The notes beneath the pieces are model-generated. The model was not told where the DNA came from. It was given only the letters and a program-made list of their open reading frames with translations, and searched no databases. Source: Paraplanobispora siamensis (lineage in GTDB: Bacteria; Actinomycetota; Actinomycetes; Streptosporangiales; Streptosporangiaceae). From it: a stretch of DNA of 64,000 nt. Position numbers and translations under genes: made by a program. Below, piece by piece: positions 51,823 to 59,519 of the stretch; the first letter of the stretch is position 1, and every line of letters starts with the position of its first letter. The stretch is from contig NZ_BOOJ01000033.1 of NCBI RefSeq assembly GCF_016863175.1, positions 140,263 to 204,262 of the forward strand, in the 5' to 3' direction.

Positions 51823-52764
51823 ATGACCGAGAACGAGCCCGGCCGGCGTTTCTTCCCCGAGACCCTCTTCTACGACTACCGGACCGAGTACGCCGGGCTG
51901 AAGTTGATCGAGGTGGAGGAGGACGACGGGACGGAGACCGGGCCCGTCGCCTGGTCGATGTTCTACGACGGGGACATCGGTCCCACGGGCTGCGAGCACT
52001 TCCTGCGTCTTCCTCAGGTCGAGCGGGTCGGGGCGATGGTGGTCAGCGGATGGGGCGACCTCATCGAGGACACCGCCGAGGAGGTCGTCCGCTTCCTCGC
52101 GGACAACGCGCGGCGGCTGCCGAGCGTGCGATCGATCTTCCTGGGGGACATCCCTCAGGAGGTCGCGGAGATCTCCTGGATCCGGCAGACCGACATCACT
52201 CCGCTGCTGGAGGCGTATCCGCTGCTGGAACGCCTGGATGTCCGGGGTGGTGACGGTCTCGTCCTGCGGCCCGTCCGGCACGGGAACCTGAAGATGCTGC
52301 GGTTCGAGAGCGGCGGGCTGCCCGCCGAGGTGGTGCGGGCGGTCGGTGTCTCGGAGTTCCCCGCGCTGGAGTATCTGGAGCTGTGGCTCGGAGTCCCCTA
52401 CTACGGCGGCGACGCCACCGTGGCCGACCTGGAGCCGATCCTGTCCGGCGAGCGGCTGCCCGCGCTGCGCCGCCTCGGCCTGCGCGACAGCGAGATCCAG
52501 GACGAGATCGCCGCGGCGGTGGCCGGGGCACCGGTTGTGGCCCGTCTGGAGGCGCTCAGCCTCGCGATGGGCACGCTGACCGACGAGGGCGCCGAGGCGT
52601 TGCTGTCCGGCCAGCCGCTGACCCACCTGCGGGTGCTCGACCTCCACCACAGTTTCCTGAGCGAGGCGATGATCGAGCGCATCCACGCGGCCCTGCCCAT
52701 GGTCGAGGTCGACCTGGCAGCGTCCACGGACGACGGCGAGCGCTACGTCGCGGTGTCCGAATGA
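51823..52764 (+). CDS. STM4015-family leucine-rich-repeat-like protein, paralog 4
   Basis: ATG at 51823 follows GGGAGAGC; 313 residues. Its N-terminal region differs ('MTENEPGRRFFPETLFYDYRTEYAGLKLIEVEEDDG'), but the core and tail ('RYVAVSE') are conserved. It is the copy next to the STM4014 gene, 43 nt upstream of it, and has no copy of the 28-nt motif before it. It may be the ancestral copy of the array, as single-copy loci elsewhere place STM4015 next to STM4014; that is inferred. Confidence 0.88.
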   Translation: MTENEPGRRFFPETLFYDYRTEYAGLKLIEVEEDDGTETGPVAWSMFYDGDIGPTGCEHFLRLPQVERVGAMVVSGWGDLIEDTAEEVVRFLADNARRLPSVRSIFLGDIPQEVAEISWIRQTDITPLLEAYPLLERLDVRGGDGLVLRPVRHGNLKMLRFESGGLPAEVVRAVGVSEFPALEYLELWLGVPYYGGDATVADLEPILSGERLPALRRLGLRDSEIQDEIAAAVAGAPVVARLEALSLAMGTLTDEGAEALLSGQPLTHLRVLDLHHSFLSEAMIERIHAALPMVEVDLAASTDDGERYVAVSE

Positions 52765-52807
52765 GAGCGGGTGAGGGGCACGTGCGGTGCCTTACGGCGG
52801 TGGCCGG

Positions 52808-54043
52808 ATGAGTCCGCTGCTCGCGGTGGTCGGGACGATCGGGGATCGGCGGGTGACGATGTTCGCCGACGCCTGCGTCCGGTACGGCCTGCGCCCGCCG
52901 GAGGTGATCCCGTGGACGTCCGTGCTGCGGGGCGAGGAGATCGCGCCGGAGCCCGGGACGCTCGTGCGGATCGACTCGCCCGGGGAGGACGCCGAGGCCG
53001 ACGCGCTGCTGCGCGGGCCCGGCGAGCCGTCCCGCGTCGGCGGGGGCGCGCGCTGGCACGCCGCGTTCACCGCCGGGATGGCGCGGGTCCGGGAGGTCGT
53101 GGAGCGCACGCCCGGGGCGGAGCTGCTCGGCGACGTCGATGAGATCGCGGTCATGTTCGACAAGCGGCTGTGCCACGCGCGGCTGACGGCGGCCGGGGTG
53201 CCGGTGCCGCCCGCGCTGCCCGGACCGGTCGAGGGGTACGACTCGTTGCGCGAGCAGATGGACCGGGCCGGATGGGGCCGGGTGTTCGTCAAACCCGCGC
53301 ACGGTTCGTCGGCGTCCGGGGTGATCGCCCTGCACGCGGCCGGGCACCGGGTCCTGGCGGTGACGTCGGCGGAGCTGTCGGCGAGCGGCCTGCACAACTC
53401 GCTGCGGGTGCGCCGCTACGAGAACGAGGCCGACCTGCGAGTGATCGTCGACCGGCTGGCGGGGGACGGGTTGCACGTCGAGTGCTGGTTCCCCAAGGCG
53501 GGGTACGGCGGGCGCACGATCGACCTGCGGGTGGTCGTCGTGGACGGCGCGCCCACGCACGCGGTCGTCCGCGCCAGCCGTACCCCCATGACGAACCTGC
53601 ACCTGGGCGGCGCGCGGGGCGACCTCGGCGAGGTCCGGGCCCGGCTGGGGGAGGAGGGCTGGGAGCGGGTGCTGGACGCCTGCGCCCGGGCCGCCGCGTG
53701 CTTCCCCGCGAGCCCGGCCGCCGGGGTCGACCTGATGATCGGCGTCGACTGGCGGTCGGTCGCGGTGGCCGAGGTCAACGCCTTCGGCGACCTCCTGCCC
53801 GGGCTGACGGGTTTCCCCGGGAGCGGCGCCGAGGACCTGGACACCTACGACACCCAGGTCCGGGCGATCCTGTCCCGCCGTACGACGGCGCCGGGCACCG
53901 CCGCACCCCCGCCCGCCGCACCGGCGCCGGGATCGGGGGACGTCTCGACGCGGGCGGGGGACGTGGACGCGGTTGCTTCGGGCGTGCCCCGGGGAACCGG
54001 AGCGCCGGGGGCGAGGGATGTGCCGATGCGGGGGCGGGTGTGA
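52808..54043 (+). CDS. STM4014-family ATP-grasp-like protein
   Basis: ATG at 52808 gives 411 residues. ATP-grasp features are visible: 'DKRLCHARLTAAGVPVPPALP' (pre-grasp), 'VFVKPAHGSSASGV' (ATP-binding Lys and Gly-rich loop), 'IDLRVVVVDG' and 'VAVAEVNAFGDLLPGL' with Mg-binding Glu/Asn. ATP-grasp enzymes ligate a carboxylate to an amine or thiol via an acylphosphate, so a ligase or peptide-modifying role is plausible. The last 50 residues are low complexity and share a repeat with the start of the next gene. Start and stop overlap the neighbouring STM4013 gene (TGATG). Confidence 0.87.
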   Translation: MSPLLAVVGTIGDRRVTMFADACVRYGLRPPEVIPWTSVLRGEEIAPEPGTLVRIDSPGEDAEADALLRGPGEPSRVGGGARWHAAFTAGMARVREVVERTPGAELLGDVDEIAVMFDKRLCHARLTAAGVPVPPALPGPVEGYDSLREQMDRAGWGRVFVKPAHGSSASGVIALHAAGHRVLAVTSAELSASGLHNSLRVRRYENEADLRVIVDRLAGDGLHVECWFPKAGYGGRTIDLRVVVVDGAPTHAVVRASRTPMTNLHLGGARGDLGEVRARLGEEGWERVLDACARAAACFPASPAAGVDLMIGVDWRSVAVAEVNAFGDLLPGLTGFPGSGAEDLDTYDTQVRAILSRRTTAPGTAAPPPAAPAPGSGDVSTRAGDVDAVASGVPRGTGAPGARDVPMRGRV

Positions 54044-54065
54044 TGCGGGCGGGGGATGTGGACGC
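53950..54065 (+). repeat. imperfect direct repeat spanning the STM4014/STM4013 junction
   Basis: GCGGGCGGGGGACGTGGACG with final C at 53950-53970 recurs at 54045-54065 with one C-to-T change, 95 nt apart. It encodes 'RAGDVDA' both near the STM4014 C-terminus and at the STM4013 N-terminus, so the tail arose by duplication of the next gene's start or vice versa. Confidence 0.75.
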
Positions 54066-54918
54066 TTTTTCCGGTGGTGGGGTGAGCGGGATGCGGGACA
54101 TGAACGCGATCGTGGGGAGTCACGATCTGCTGTTGGTGACGCTGGACACGCTCCGTTACGACGTGGCCGACGACCTGGTGCGGGCGGGGCGGTTGCCGAG
54201 CCTGGCGCGGGCGTTGCCCGGGGGGAGGTGGGAGCGGCGGCACAGTCCGGGGAGCTTCACCTACGCCGCGCACGCCGCGATCCTGGCCGGGTTCCTGCCG
54301 ACGCCGGTCGCGCCCGGGCCGCATCCCCGGCTCTTCGCCGCCACGTTCCCCGGTAGCGAGACCACGACCGGCGGGACGTGGGTGTTCGACGCGCCGGACC
54401 TGCCCGCCGGGCTGGCGAAGGCGGGCTACCACACGATCTGCGTCGGGGGCGTGGGCTTCTTCAACAAGCTGACCCCGCTCGGGTCGGCGCTGCCCGGGAT
54501 GTTCGCCGAGAGCCACTGGGAGCGGGGGTTCGGCGTCACCTCGCCGACCTCGTTCGAGCAGCAGATCGCGTGCGCGGAACGGGCGGTCGCGCGGGCGAGG
54601 GCGGAGACGGGCGGGCCGGTGTTCCTGTTCGTCAACGTCGCGGCGCTGCACCAGCCGAACTGGTTCCACCTGCCCGGGGCGACCCGCGAGCACGGGGACA
54701 GCCGGGAGAGCCACGCCGCCGCGCTGGAGTATGTCGACCGGCACATCGGCAGGCTGTTCGCGCTGGTGAGTGCGGAGAGGGCGGGGTTCGCGATCGTCTG
54801 TTCTGATCACGGGACGGCCTATGGCGAAGATGGATATGTCGGGCATCGGATCGGCCACGAGGTGGTCTGGACGGTGCCCTACGGAGAGTTCGAACTGGAG
54901 CGGGGAGCGTGGCGGTGA
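54043..54918 (+). CDS. STM4013/SEN3800-family hydrolase (alkaline phosphatase superfamily)
   Basis: I take ATG at 54043 (overlapping the previous stop); ATG 54091 or 54100 ('MNAIVGSHDLLLVTLDTLRYD') are equally plausible since the first 16-19 residues are unconserved. The 291-residue protein has the superfamily's metal-binding motifs: 'LLVTLDTLRYD', 'SPGSFTYAAHAAILAGFLP' (region of the nucleophile, here Ser/Thr not the sulfatase Cys-x-Pro-x-Arg), 'AALEYVDRHIGRLF' and 'IVCSDHGTAYGEDGYVGH'. It lacks the formylglycine motif of sulfatases. A phosphatase or phosphotransferase is more likely than a sulfatase; the substrate is unknown. Its 3' end overlaps STM4012 by ten nt. Confidence 0.86.
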   Translation: MRAGDVDAFSGGGVSGMRDMNAIVGSHDLLLVTLDTLRYDVADDLVRAGRLPSLARALPGGRWERRHSPGSFTYAAHAAILAGFLPTPVAPGPHPRLFAATFPGSETTTGGTWVFDAPDLPAGLAKAGYHTICVGGVGFFNKLTPLGSALPGMFAESHWERGFGVTSPTSFEQQIACAERAVARARAETGGPVFLFVNVAALHQPNWFHLPGATREHGDSRESHAAALEYVDRHIGRLFALVSAERAGFAIVCSDHGTAYGEDGYVGHRIGHEVVWTVPYGEFELERGAWR

Positions 54919-56366
54919 CTCCGAGGGCGGGGCGGACGCTGGAGATCGTGGAGACGGGCGCACGGGCCGGCGGGGCTCCGACCGCCGAGGCCGACAGGCG
55001 GGCTTCGGCCGTGACGGTCGCCGGGGCCGGTGGAAGGGAGCCGGACGGGCCCTCCGCGTCGAGCCCGTACCAGGGATACGTCTACGCCTACCCGCACAAG
55101 ACGGCCTACCGGCCGCTGGACCCGCGTCCGTCGCTGCGGGAGGTGTGGGAGGGCGAGCCGCTCGGGAACCTCTTCCTCTACCTGCACATCCCGTTCTGCG
55201 AGATGCGCTGCGGCTTCTGCAACCTGTTCACCCGGACCGGCGCCCCCGAGGAGCTCGTCGCCGCCTACCTGGGCGCGCTGGAGCGGCAGGCGCACGCCGT
55301 ACGGGACGCCCTGGACGGCCCGCGGTTCGTCACCGCCGCGATCGGCGGCGGCACGCCGACCTACCTGAGCGCGGCCGAGCTCACCCGGATGTTCGACCTC
55401 ACCGAGCGGATCATGGGCGTGGACCTGCGCGCCGTACCCCTGTCGGTGGAGACCTCGCCCGCCACCGCGACCGCCGACCGGCTGGCGGTCCTGACCGAGC
55501 GGGGCACGACCCGGATCTCCATCGGCGTGCAGAGCTTCATCGACGCCGAGGCGCGGGCCGCGGTCCGGCCGCAGAAGCGGGCCGAGGTCGAGACGGCGCT
55601 CGGCCGGATCAGGGCGGCCGGGTTCGAGACGCTCAACATCGACCTGATCTACGGCATCGACGGGCAGACCGACGACTCGTGGCGCCACTCGCTGGACGCC
55701 GCGATGGAGTGGAAGCCCGAGGAGATCTACCTCTATCCGCTGTACGTGCGCCCGCTCACCGGTCTCGGCCGCCGGGCGCGCGACTGGGACGACCACCGGC
55801 TCGGCCTCTACCGGTACGGCCGCGACCATCTGCTGGCCGCCGGCTACGAGCAGGTGTCGATGCGGATGTTCCGGCTGCCGGGTACGGCGAGCGCCACCGA
55901 GTACTGCTGCCAGAGCGACGGCATGGTCGGCCTCGGCTGCGGGGCCCGCTCCTACACCTCCCGCCTGCACTACTCCTACGAGTACGCGGTCGGCGCCGGC
56001 CAGGTCCGCGCGATCATCGACGACTACGTACGGCTCACGCCGCGCGACTTCGAGGTGGCCAACGTCGGCTTCCGCCTGGACCCCGGGGAACGGCGCCGCC
56101 GTCACCTGATCCAGTCGTTGCTGCAGGCCGAGGGCCTCGACGTGGCCGCCTACCGGGAGCGTTTCGGCACCGAGGCCGCCGAGGACTTCGGCGCGGAGCT
56201 GGAGCGCCTGGCGGAGCGGGGCTGGCTGGAGCCGCCGGACCGCGCCGGGCACGCAAGCGCCCGGCTCCGGCTGACCGCCGAGGGGCTGGCCCATTCCGAC
56301 GCGATCGGCCCGGCGATGTTCTCCGCCCCGGTCCGCGAGCTGATGGCCGCCTATGAAACCCGCTGA
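54909..56366 (+). CDS. STM4012-family radical SAM protein
   Basis: The 485-residue protein has the radical SAM cluster motif C97-x3-C101-x2-C104 in 'HIPFCEMRCGFCN'. Family signatures of the HemN/HemW type follow: 'AAIGGGTPTYLSAAEL', 'PLSVETSPAT', 'RISIGVQSF', 'LNIDLIYGIDGQT'. A HemN-type C-terminal domain follows ('CCQSDGMVGLGCGARSYTSRLHYS', 'LIQSLLQAEGLDVAAYRERFG'). It should cleave SAM to a 5'-deoxyadenosyl radical; whether it is a haem chaperone, a coproporphyrinogen oxidase-like enzyme or a modifier of the STM4015 proteins is unknown. The start is GTG at 54909. Residues 1-48 are a long unconserved leader. Confidence 0.9.
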   Translation: MAVTPRAGRTLEIVETGARAGGAPTAEADRRASAVTVAGAGGREPDGPSASSPYQGYVYAYPHKTAYRPLDPRPSLREVWEGEPLGNLFLYLHIPFCEMRCGFCNLFTRTGAPEELVAAYLGALERQAHAVRDALDGPRFVTAAIGGGTPTYLSAAELTRMFDLTERIMGVDLRAVPLSVETSPATATADRLAVLTERGTTRISIGVQSFIDAEARAAVRPQKRAEVETALGRIRAAGFETLNIDLIYGIDGQTDDSWRHSLDAAMEWKPEEIYLYPLYVRPLTGLGRRARDWDDHRLGLYRYGRDHLLAAGYEQVSMRMFRLPGTASATEYCCQSDGMVGLGCGARSYTSRLHYSYEYAVGAGQVRAIIDDYVRLTPRDFEVANVGFRLDPGERRRRHLIQSLLQAEGLDVAAYRERFGTEAAEDFGAELERLAERGWLEPPDRAGHASARLRLTAEGLAHSDAIGPAMFSAPVRELMAAYETR

Positions 56367-57300
56367 GCCCCGCGCCGCCGCGGCGTCCCCCGAGCTGCTC
56401 CAGATCGGCAGGAGGCCCGAGCATCCTGCGCATCCCGCGGGCGGGCATCCGGCGGACGACCCGGGGCACCTGACGATCCTCTACCGGGGGCCGCTGTCGA
56501 GCTGCGACTACGACTGCGCCTACTGCCCGTTCGCCAAACGGCGCGACAGCCCGGAGCGGCTGCGGGCCGACCGGGCGGCGCTGGAGCGCTTCACCGGCTG
56601 GGTGGCCGGGCGGGGACATCCGGTCTCGGTGCTGTTCACGCCGTGGGGTGAGGGGCTCGTCCGGTCGTGGTACCGCCGGGCGATGGTCGAGCTCAGCCAT
56701 CTGCCGCACGTGCGCAGGGTGGCCATCCAGACCAACTTCAGCTGCCGCCCGGACTGGCTGGCCGAGGCGGACCTGGGCACGCTCGCCCTCTGGGTCACCT
56801 ACCACCCCAGCCAGGTCACCTATGAGCGGTTCATGGACAGGTGCCGCGACCTGGTGGGCAGGGGAGTGCGGTTCAGCGTCGGGATCGTCGGCCTGCCCGA
56901 GCACCTGGACCACGCCCGCAGGCTCCGGGCCGGCCTGCCGGACGGGGTGTACCTGTGGGTGAACGCCGCCGAGGGGCACCTCTACACCGACGCCGAGGCC
57001 GCCGTCTGGACCGCGATCGACCCGCTGTTCCCCTACAGCCGCACCCCGCACCGCAGCGCGGGGCGGCCCTGTCGTACCGGCGACAGCGTCATCTCGGTGG
57101 ACGGCGACGGCACCGTACGGCGCTGCCACTTCGTCCCCGCCGTGCTCGGCAACCTCTACGACGGAACGTTCCGTCGCCGGGCCCGGCCCTGCCCGCTGGC
57201 GGTGTGCGACTGCCACATCGGTTACGTCCATCTGGAGCCGACCGGTCTGTACGACGTCTTCGCCGGCGGCGTTTTGGAGCGCATTCCGAGCATTCTATGA
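56353..57300 (+). CDS. STM4011-family radical SAM protein
   Basis: The 315-residue protein has C51-x3-C55-x2-C58 in 'LSSCDYDCAYCPFAKRRD', then 'VSVLFTPWGEGLVRSWY', 'RVAIQTNFSCRPDW', 'TYHPSQVTYERFMDR'. A C-terminal Cys group ('RPCRTGD', 'RRCHF', 'RPCPLAVCDCHIGYVHL') resembles SPASM/twitch auxiliary cluster sites. Such enzymes often modify peptides or proteins. The gene overlaps STM4012 by 14 nt and is the last of the cluster, followed by a strong terminator. Confidence 0.9.
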   Translation: MKPAEPRAAAASPELLQIGRRPEHPAHPAGGHPADDPGHLTILYRGPLSSCDYDCAYCPFAKRRDSPERLRADRAALERFTGWVAGRGHPVSVLFTPWGEGLVRSWYRRAMVELSHLPHVRRVAIQTNFSCRPDWLAEADLGTLALWVTYHPSQVTYERFMDRCRDLVGRGVRFSVGIVGLPEHLDHARRLRAGLPDGVYLWVNAAEGHLYTDAEAAVWTAIDPLFPYSRTPHRSAGRPCRTGDSVISVDGDGTVRRCHFVPAVLGNLYDGTFRRRARPCPLAVCDCHIGYVHLEPTGLYDVFAGGVLERIPSIL

Positions 57301-57332
57301 AATTTCAGACATATTCTGACGAGGCATGAAAT

Positions 57333-57376
57333 AAGAGCGGCTCCACGGCTGGAAGCAAGGCCGTGGAGCCGCTCTT
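57333..57376 (+). terminator. terminator after the STM4011 gene, perfect 17-bp stem
   Basis: AAGAGCGGCTCCACGGC (57333-57349) and GCCGTGGAGCCGCTCTT (57360-57376) are exact reverse complements with a 10-nt loop; the right arm ends CTCTTG then TATAT. It lies 32 nt after the stop codon. Confidence 0.85.
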
Positions 57377-57432
57377 GTATATGTGCTGCTCTCCAGAAGA
57401 GTCTTTCGGGTGGAGCCGCAGGCTCCGCGGGA

Positions 57433-57462
57433 AAGCGGGTTTCCGTCCTTGGGAACCCGCTT
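57433..57462. terminator. second hairpin, probably for the convergent small-peptide gene
   Basis: AAGCGGGTTTCC (57433-57444) pairs with GGGAACCCGCTT (57451-57462) with one T-G wobble and loop GTCCTT. It lies 58 nt beyond the stop (57520) of the minus-strand small secreted peptide gene. Confidence 0.6.
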
Positions 57463-57519
57463 CCCCGAGTGGGGCGTCCGTTACGAGCGGGCGTACGCCC
57501 CGATGCCTCCCGGAGGAGG

Positions 57520-57711
57520 TCAGTTCTCGATGAACCCGAGGAGGGCGACGTCCAGCAGGTCGTTCAGGACGTTGTTCTCGTGGTTCTCGATGTAGGTGGA
57601 GCCCCCACCTCCACCGCCGTTGCCCCAGTCGCAGGAGGCCGCGGCAGGGCCGGCGAAGATCAGGCCGGCGAAGCCGGCGATTGCTGCACCGGCGAGAAAG
57701 CGGCGAATCAT
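57520..57711 (-). CDS. small secreted Gly-rich peptide
   Basis: ATG at 57711 has GGAGGAAGAACC upstream. The 63-residue product has a signal peptide (basic start, hydrophobic core, cleavage after 'GPAAA') and a mature part of about 38 residues: one Cys ('SCDWGN'), a run of six Gly, then 'STYIENHENNVLNDLLDVALLGFIEN', in which YIEN and FIEN frame an amphipathic helix. I recognise no family. It is convergent with the radical SAM gene, so a link to that cluster is open. Confidence 0.72.
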   Translation of the reverse strand: MIRRFLAGAAIAGFAGLIFAGPAAASCDWGNGGGGGGSTYIENHENNVLNDLLDVALLGFIEN

Positions 57712-57936
57712 GGTTCTTCCTCCATGAAAGAGTGAATCATCGTTTGTTTCCAAGGCAGGCCATGTATGGCCGATTGCCCGTCGCTATGAACGATCTCACC
57801 TGTCTCGGAGATGACTCCAGCCGGTTTCTGTGATATCGGACCAAAAGGTGACGATGTTTTTTTGGAGGTTCCCGATGTTTTATCTGCCTCGCTGCGGGTT
57901 TCCGGGGGCTGCGGGCACGGACGGGAACGGAAGACC
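57712..57936. promoter_or_regulatory. intergenic region upstream of the small secreted peptide gene
   Basis: This 225-nt gap between two minus-strand genes is AT-richer than its surroundings. It holds the palindrome GGCCAT-GT-ATGGCC at 57758-57771, about 50 nt before the peptide gene start, and several T-runs. The palindrome could be an operator; no other gene is evident. Confidence 0.45.
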
Positions 57937-58968
57937 TCAGGTCTCGCGCTCGGGGCGGTAGTCGGCCTCGGACATGCCGAAGGTCCAGGCCACACCCTCG
58001 CGGGCGGTGCGGGTGGCGGGCGGGACGCGCAGCCAGTACTTCCGGAAGGTGCCGTCGGGCTCCGCGGTGGAGTTGACCACCTCGACCATCACCACCGGCT
58101 CGTCGCCGGGCAGGTCGATCCGCCACAGGATCCCCGTCTCGTCGCGGTGCAGCGGGGTCGCGCCGGACTCGGCGAGATAGCGGTCGTAGCCGAAGTGCTC
58201 GAGCATGACCCGGCGCAGCTCGGCGTTGTCCTCGGTGCGGATGCGCTCGGGCGTCAGCGTCGCCATGGAGAGGGCGAAGTCGGCCGGGACCGGCATGCCG
58301 CCCCAGGCGTGCAGCGCGAAGCCGTCGGGGAAGACCATGGCCGGGCCGCCGGCGCGGTGCAGGCGCGACAGCTCGTCGAGGTGCAGCTCGGCGGGACGCT
58401 CGCAGACGATCGCCACCCGCTCGAACGGCCACCACCAGCCCGCCGCCCGGGCCACCTGGACCAGTGCCTCCACCTCGGGCCTGTCCAGCGCGTCGAACAG
58501 CGACAGCCACGGGGCGTCCTGCTGGCCGAGCACGGCGTCCAGCGTCGAGGCGCGCAGCGCGACCCCGGCCGCCTCGGACTCCTCGGTCGCGGCGACGCCC
58601 CGGCGGATCTGCGTCACCAGGGCGTTGACCGGGTCCCAGAGCCGGCCCCCGGTCAGCGACCAGGCCACCGGCCACTCCACGGGGCCGAGCGAGGCGTGCA
58701 CCTCGGCCCTGGCCCGCTCCCACGGCCGGGTGCGGACCTCCTCGCGCACCGATCGCCCGGCGCCCAGCGTGGTGATGGCCCGCGCTCCCGCGGCGGGCGA
58801 GTCGACCCAGATGATCTTCTCTGGCTCGGGCAGTCCGGCGCCGCGGTAGGCCAGCCGGATGCCCGCCTCGGCGCCGGGGCGGTCGGCGGGACCGGTCTGG
58901 AAGGCCACGTCCTCCCAGCGCCGCGCCGTCGCGGCGAGCACGTCGGCGAGTTCCATGGTGACGGTCAT
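57937..58968 (-). CDS. DUF6745 domain protein
   Basis: ATG at 58968 has AGGAGCC ten nt upstream; 343 residues. Features include 'IIWVDSPAAGARAITTL' , 'WWWPFERVAIVCERPAELHLDELSRLHRAGGPAMVFPDGFALHAWGG' , 'HRDETGILWRIDLPGDEPVVMVEVVNSTAEPDGTFRKYWLRVPP' and 'TAREGVAWTFGMSEADYRPERET'. These match DUF6745 as I recall it, an uncharacterised actinobacterial family. The gene is 70 nt downstream of a small companion gene at 59039-59365 on the same strand. Confidence 0.82.
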   Translation of the reverse strand: MTVTMELADVLAATARRWEDVAFQTGPADRPGAEAGIRLAYRGAGLPEPEKIIWVDSPAAGARAITTLGAGRSVREEVRTRPWERARAEVHASLGPVEWPVAWSLTGGRLWDPVNALVTQIRRGVAATEESEAAGVALRASTLDAVLGQQDAPWLSLFDALDRPEVEALVQVARAAGWWWPFERVAIVCERPAELHLDELSRLHRAGGPAMVFPDGFALHAWGGMPVPADFALSMATLTPERIRTEDNAELRRVMLEHFGYDRYLAESGATPLHRDETGILWRIDLPGDEPVVMVEVVNSTAEPDGTFRKYWLRVPPATRTAREGVAWTFGMSEADYRPERET

Positions 58969-59038
58969 GTCGGCAGGCTCCTGTCGTGAGACGGGTGGTC
59001 GGCCCGTGAATCGGGCGGTCGGCTCGGGAGAGGGGCGG

Positions 59039-59365
59039 TCAGTCGGCGACGACGCGGAAGGCGCCGGGGACGTATTCGCGCTGGCGCTGCACGCGGTACC
59101 AGCCCTTGGGCAGGGAGATCGCGGCGTGTTCCTCGTGGACCACGCGTCCTCCGGAGGGGACGTGCAGGAAGTCGGGGTCCATCGGGCGCGGGGAGCGGAC
59201 CAGGGTGCCGGGGCCGACCACGGCGTGGGCGTGGCCGGTGGCCTCACCCAGCGCCAGCACCAGCCGGCCGCGGGCGTCGCGCGGCGCGGAGGCGGCGGCC
59301 TGGACGGAGGCGGGGACGGCCTCTTCGGGAACGGGCACGATCAGGATGTCACCCTGTCGGTACAT
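59039..59365 (-). CDS. small conserved protein paired with DUF6745
   Basis: ATG at 59365 follows GAGGAGCCAGCGACCC. The 108-residue product begins 'MYRQGDILIVPVPEEAVP' and includes 'GRLVLALGEATGHAHAVVGPGTLVRS' and 'FLHVPSGGRVVHEEHAAISLPKGWYRVQRQREYVPGAFRVVAD'. This looks like a small beta-barrel. Genes of this type often precede DUF6745 genes; function unknown. Confidence 0.82.
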   Translation of the reverse strand: MYRQGDILIVPVPEEAVPASVQAAASAPRDARGRLVLALGEATGHAHAVVGPGTLVRSPRPMDPDFLHVPSGGRVVHEEHAAISLPKGWYRVQRQREYVPGAFRVVAD

Positions 59366-59519
59366 GGGTCGCTGGCTCCTCGGATCGGGGACTGACCGAG
59401 AAACTAGCCCCCGCCCCCGACATTTCCGCCCCGGCGCCGGCGCCGGTCCCGCGGAGCCGCCCGGCGGAAATCTCCACCCCGGCAGAACCGGGGACGGCGG
59501 AGTCTGCGATAGATCGAAT
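59366..59519. promoter_or_regulatory. divergent promoter region of sigma factor operon and DUF6745 pair
   Basis: GATAGA (about 59508-59513) lies just before the sigma factor's GTG, with no ribosome site in between, which suggests a leaderless message. No autoregulatory repeat could be identified. Confidence 0.35.

Noticed and set aside
54043..54918. Sulfatase assignment for the STM4013-family protein
   Set aside because: It belongs to the same superfamily but lacks the Cys/Ser-x-Pro-x-Arg modification motif, so sulfatase activity is not supported.
57708..57995. 95-codon minus-strand frame overlapping the DUF6745 3' end and the small-peptide ribosome site
   Set aside because: No ribosome site, Ser/Pro-rich sequence and its last codons are the ribosome site of the peptide gene; probably not translated.
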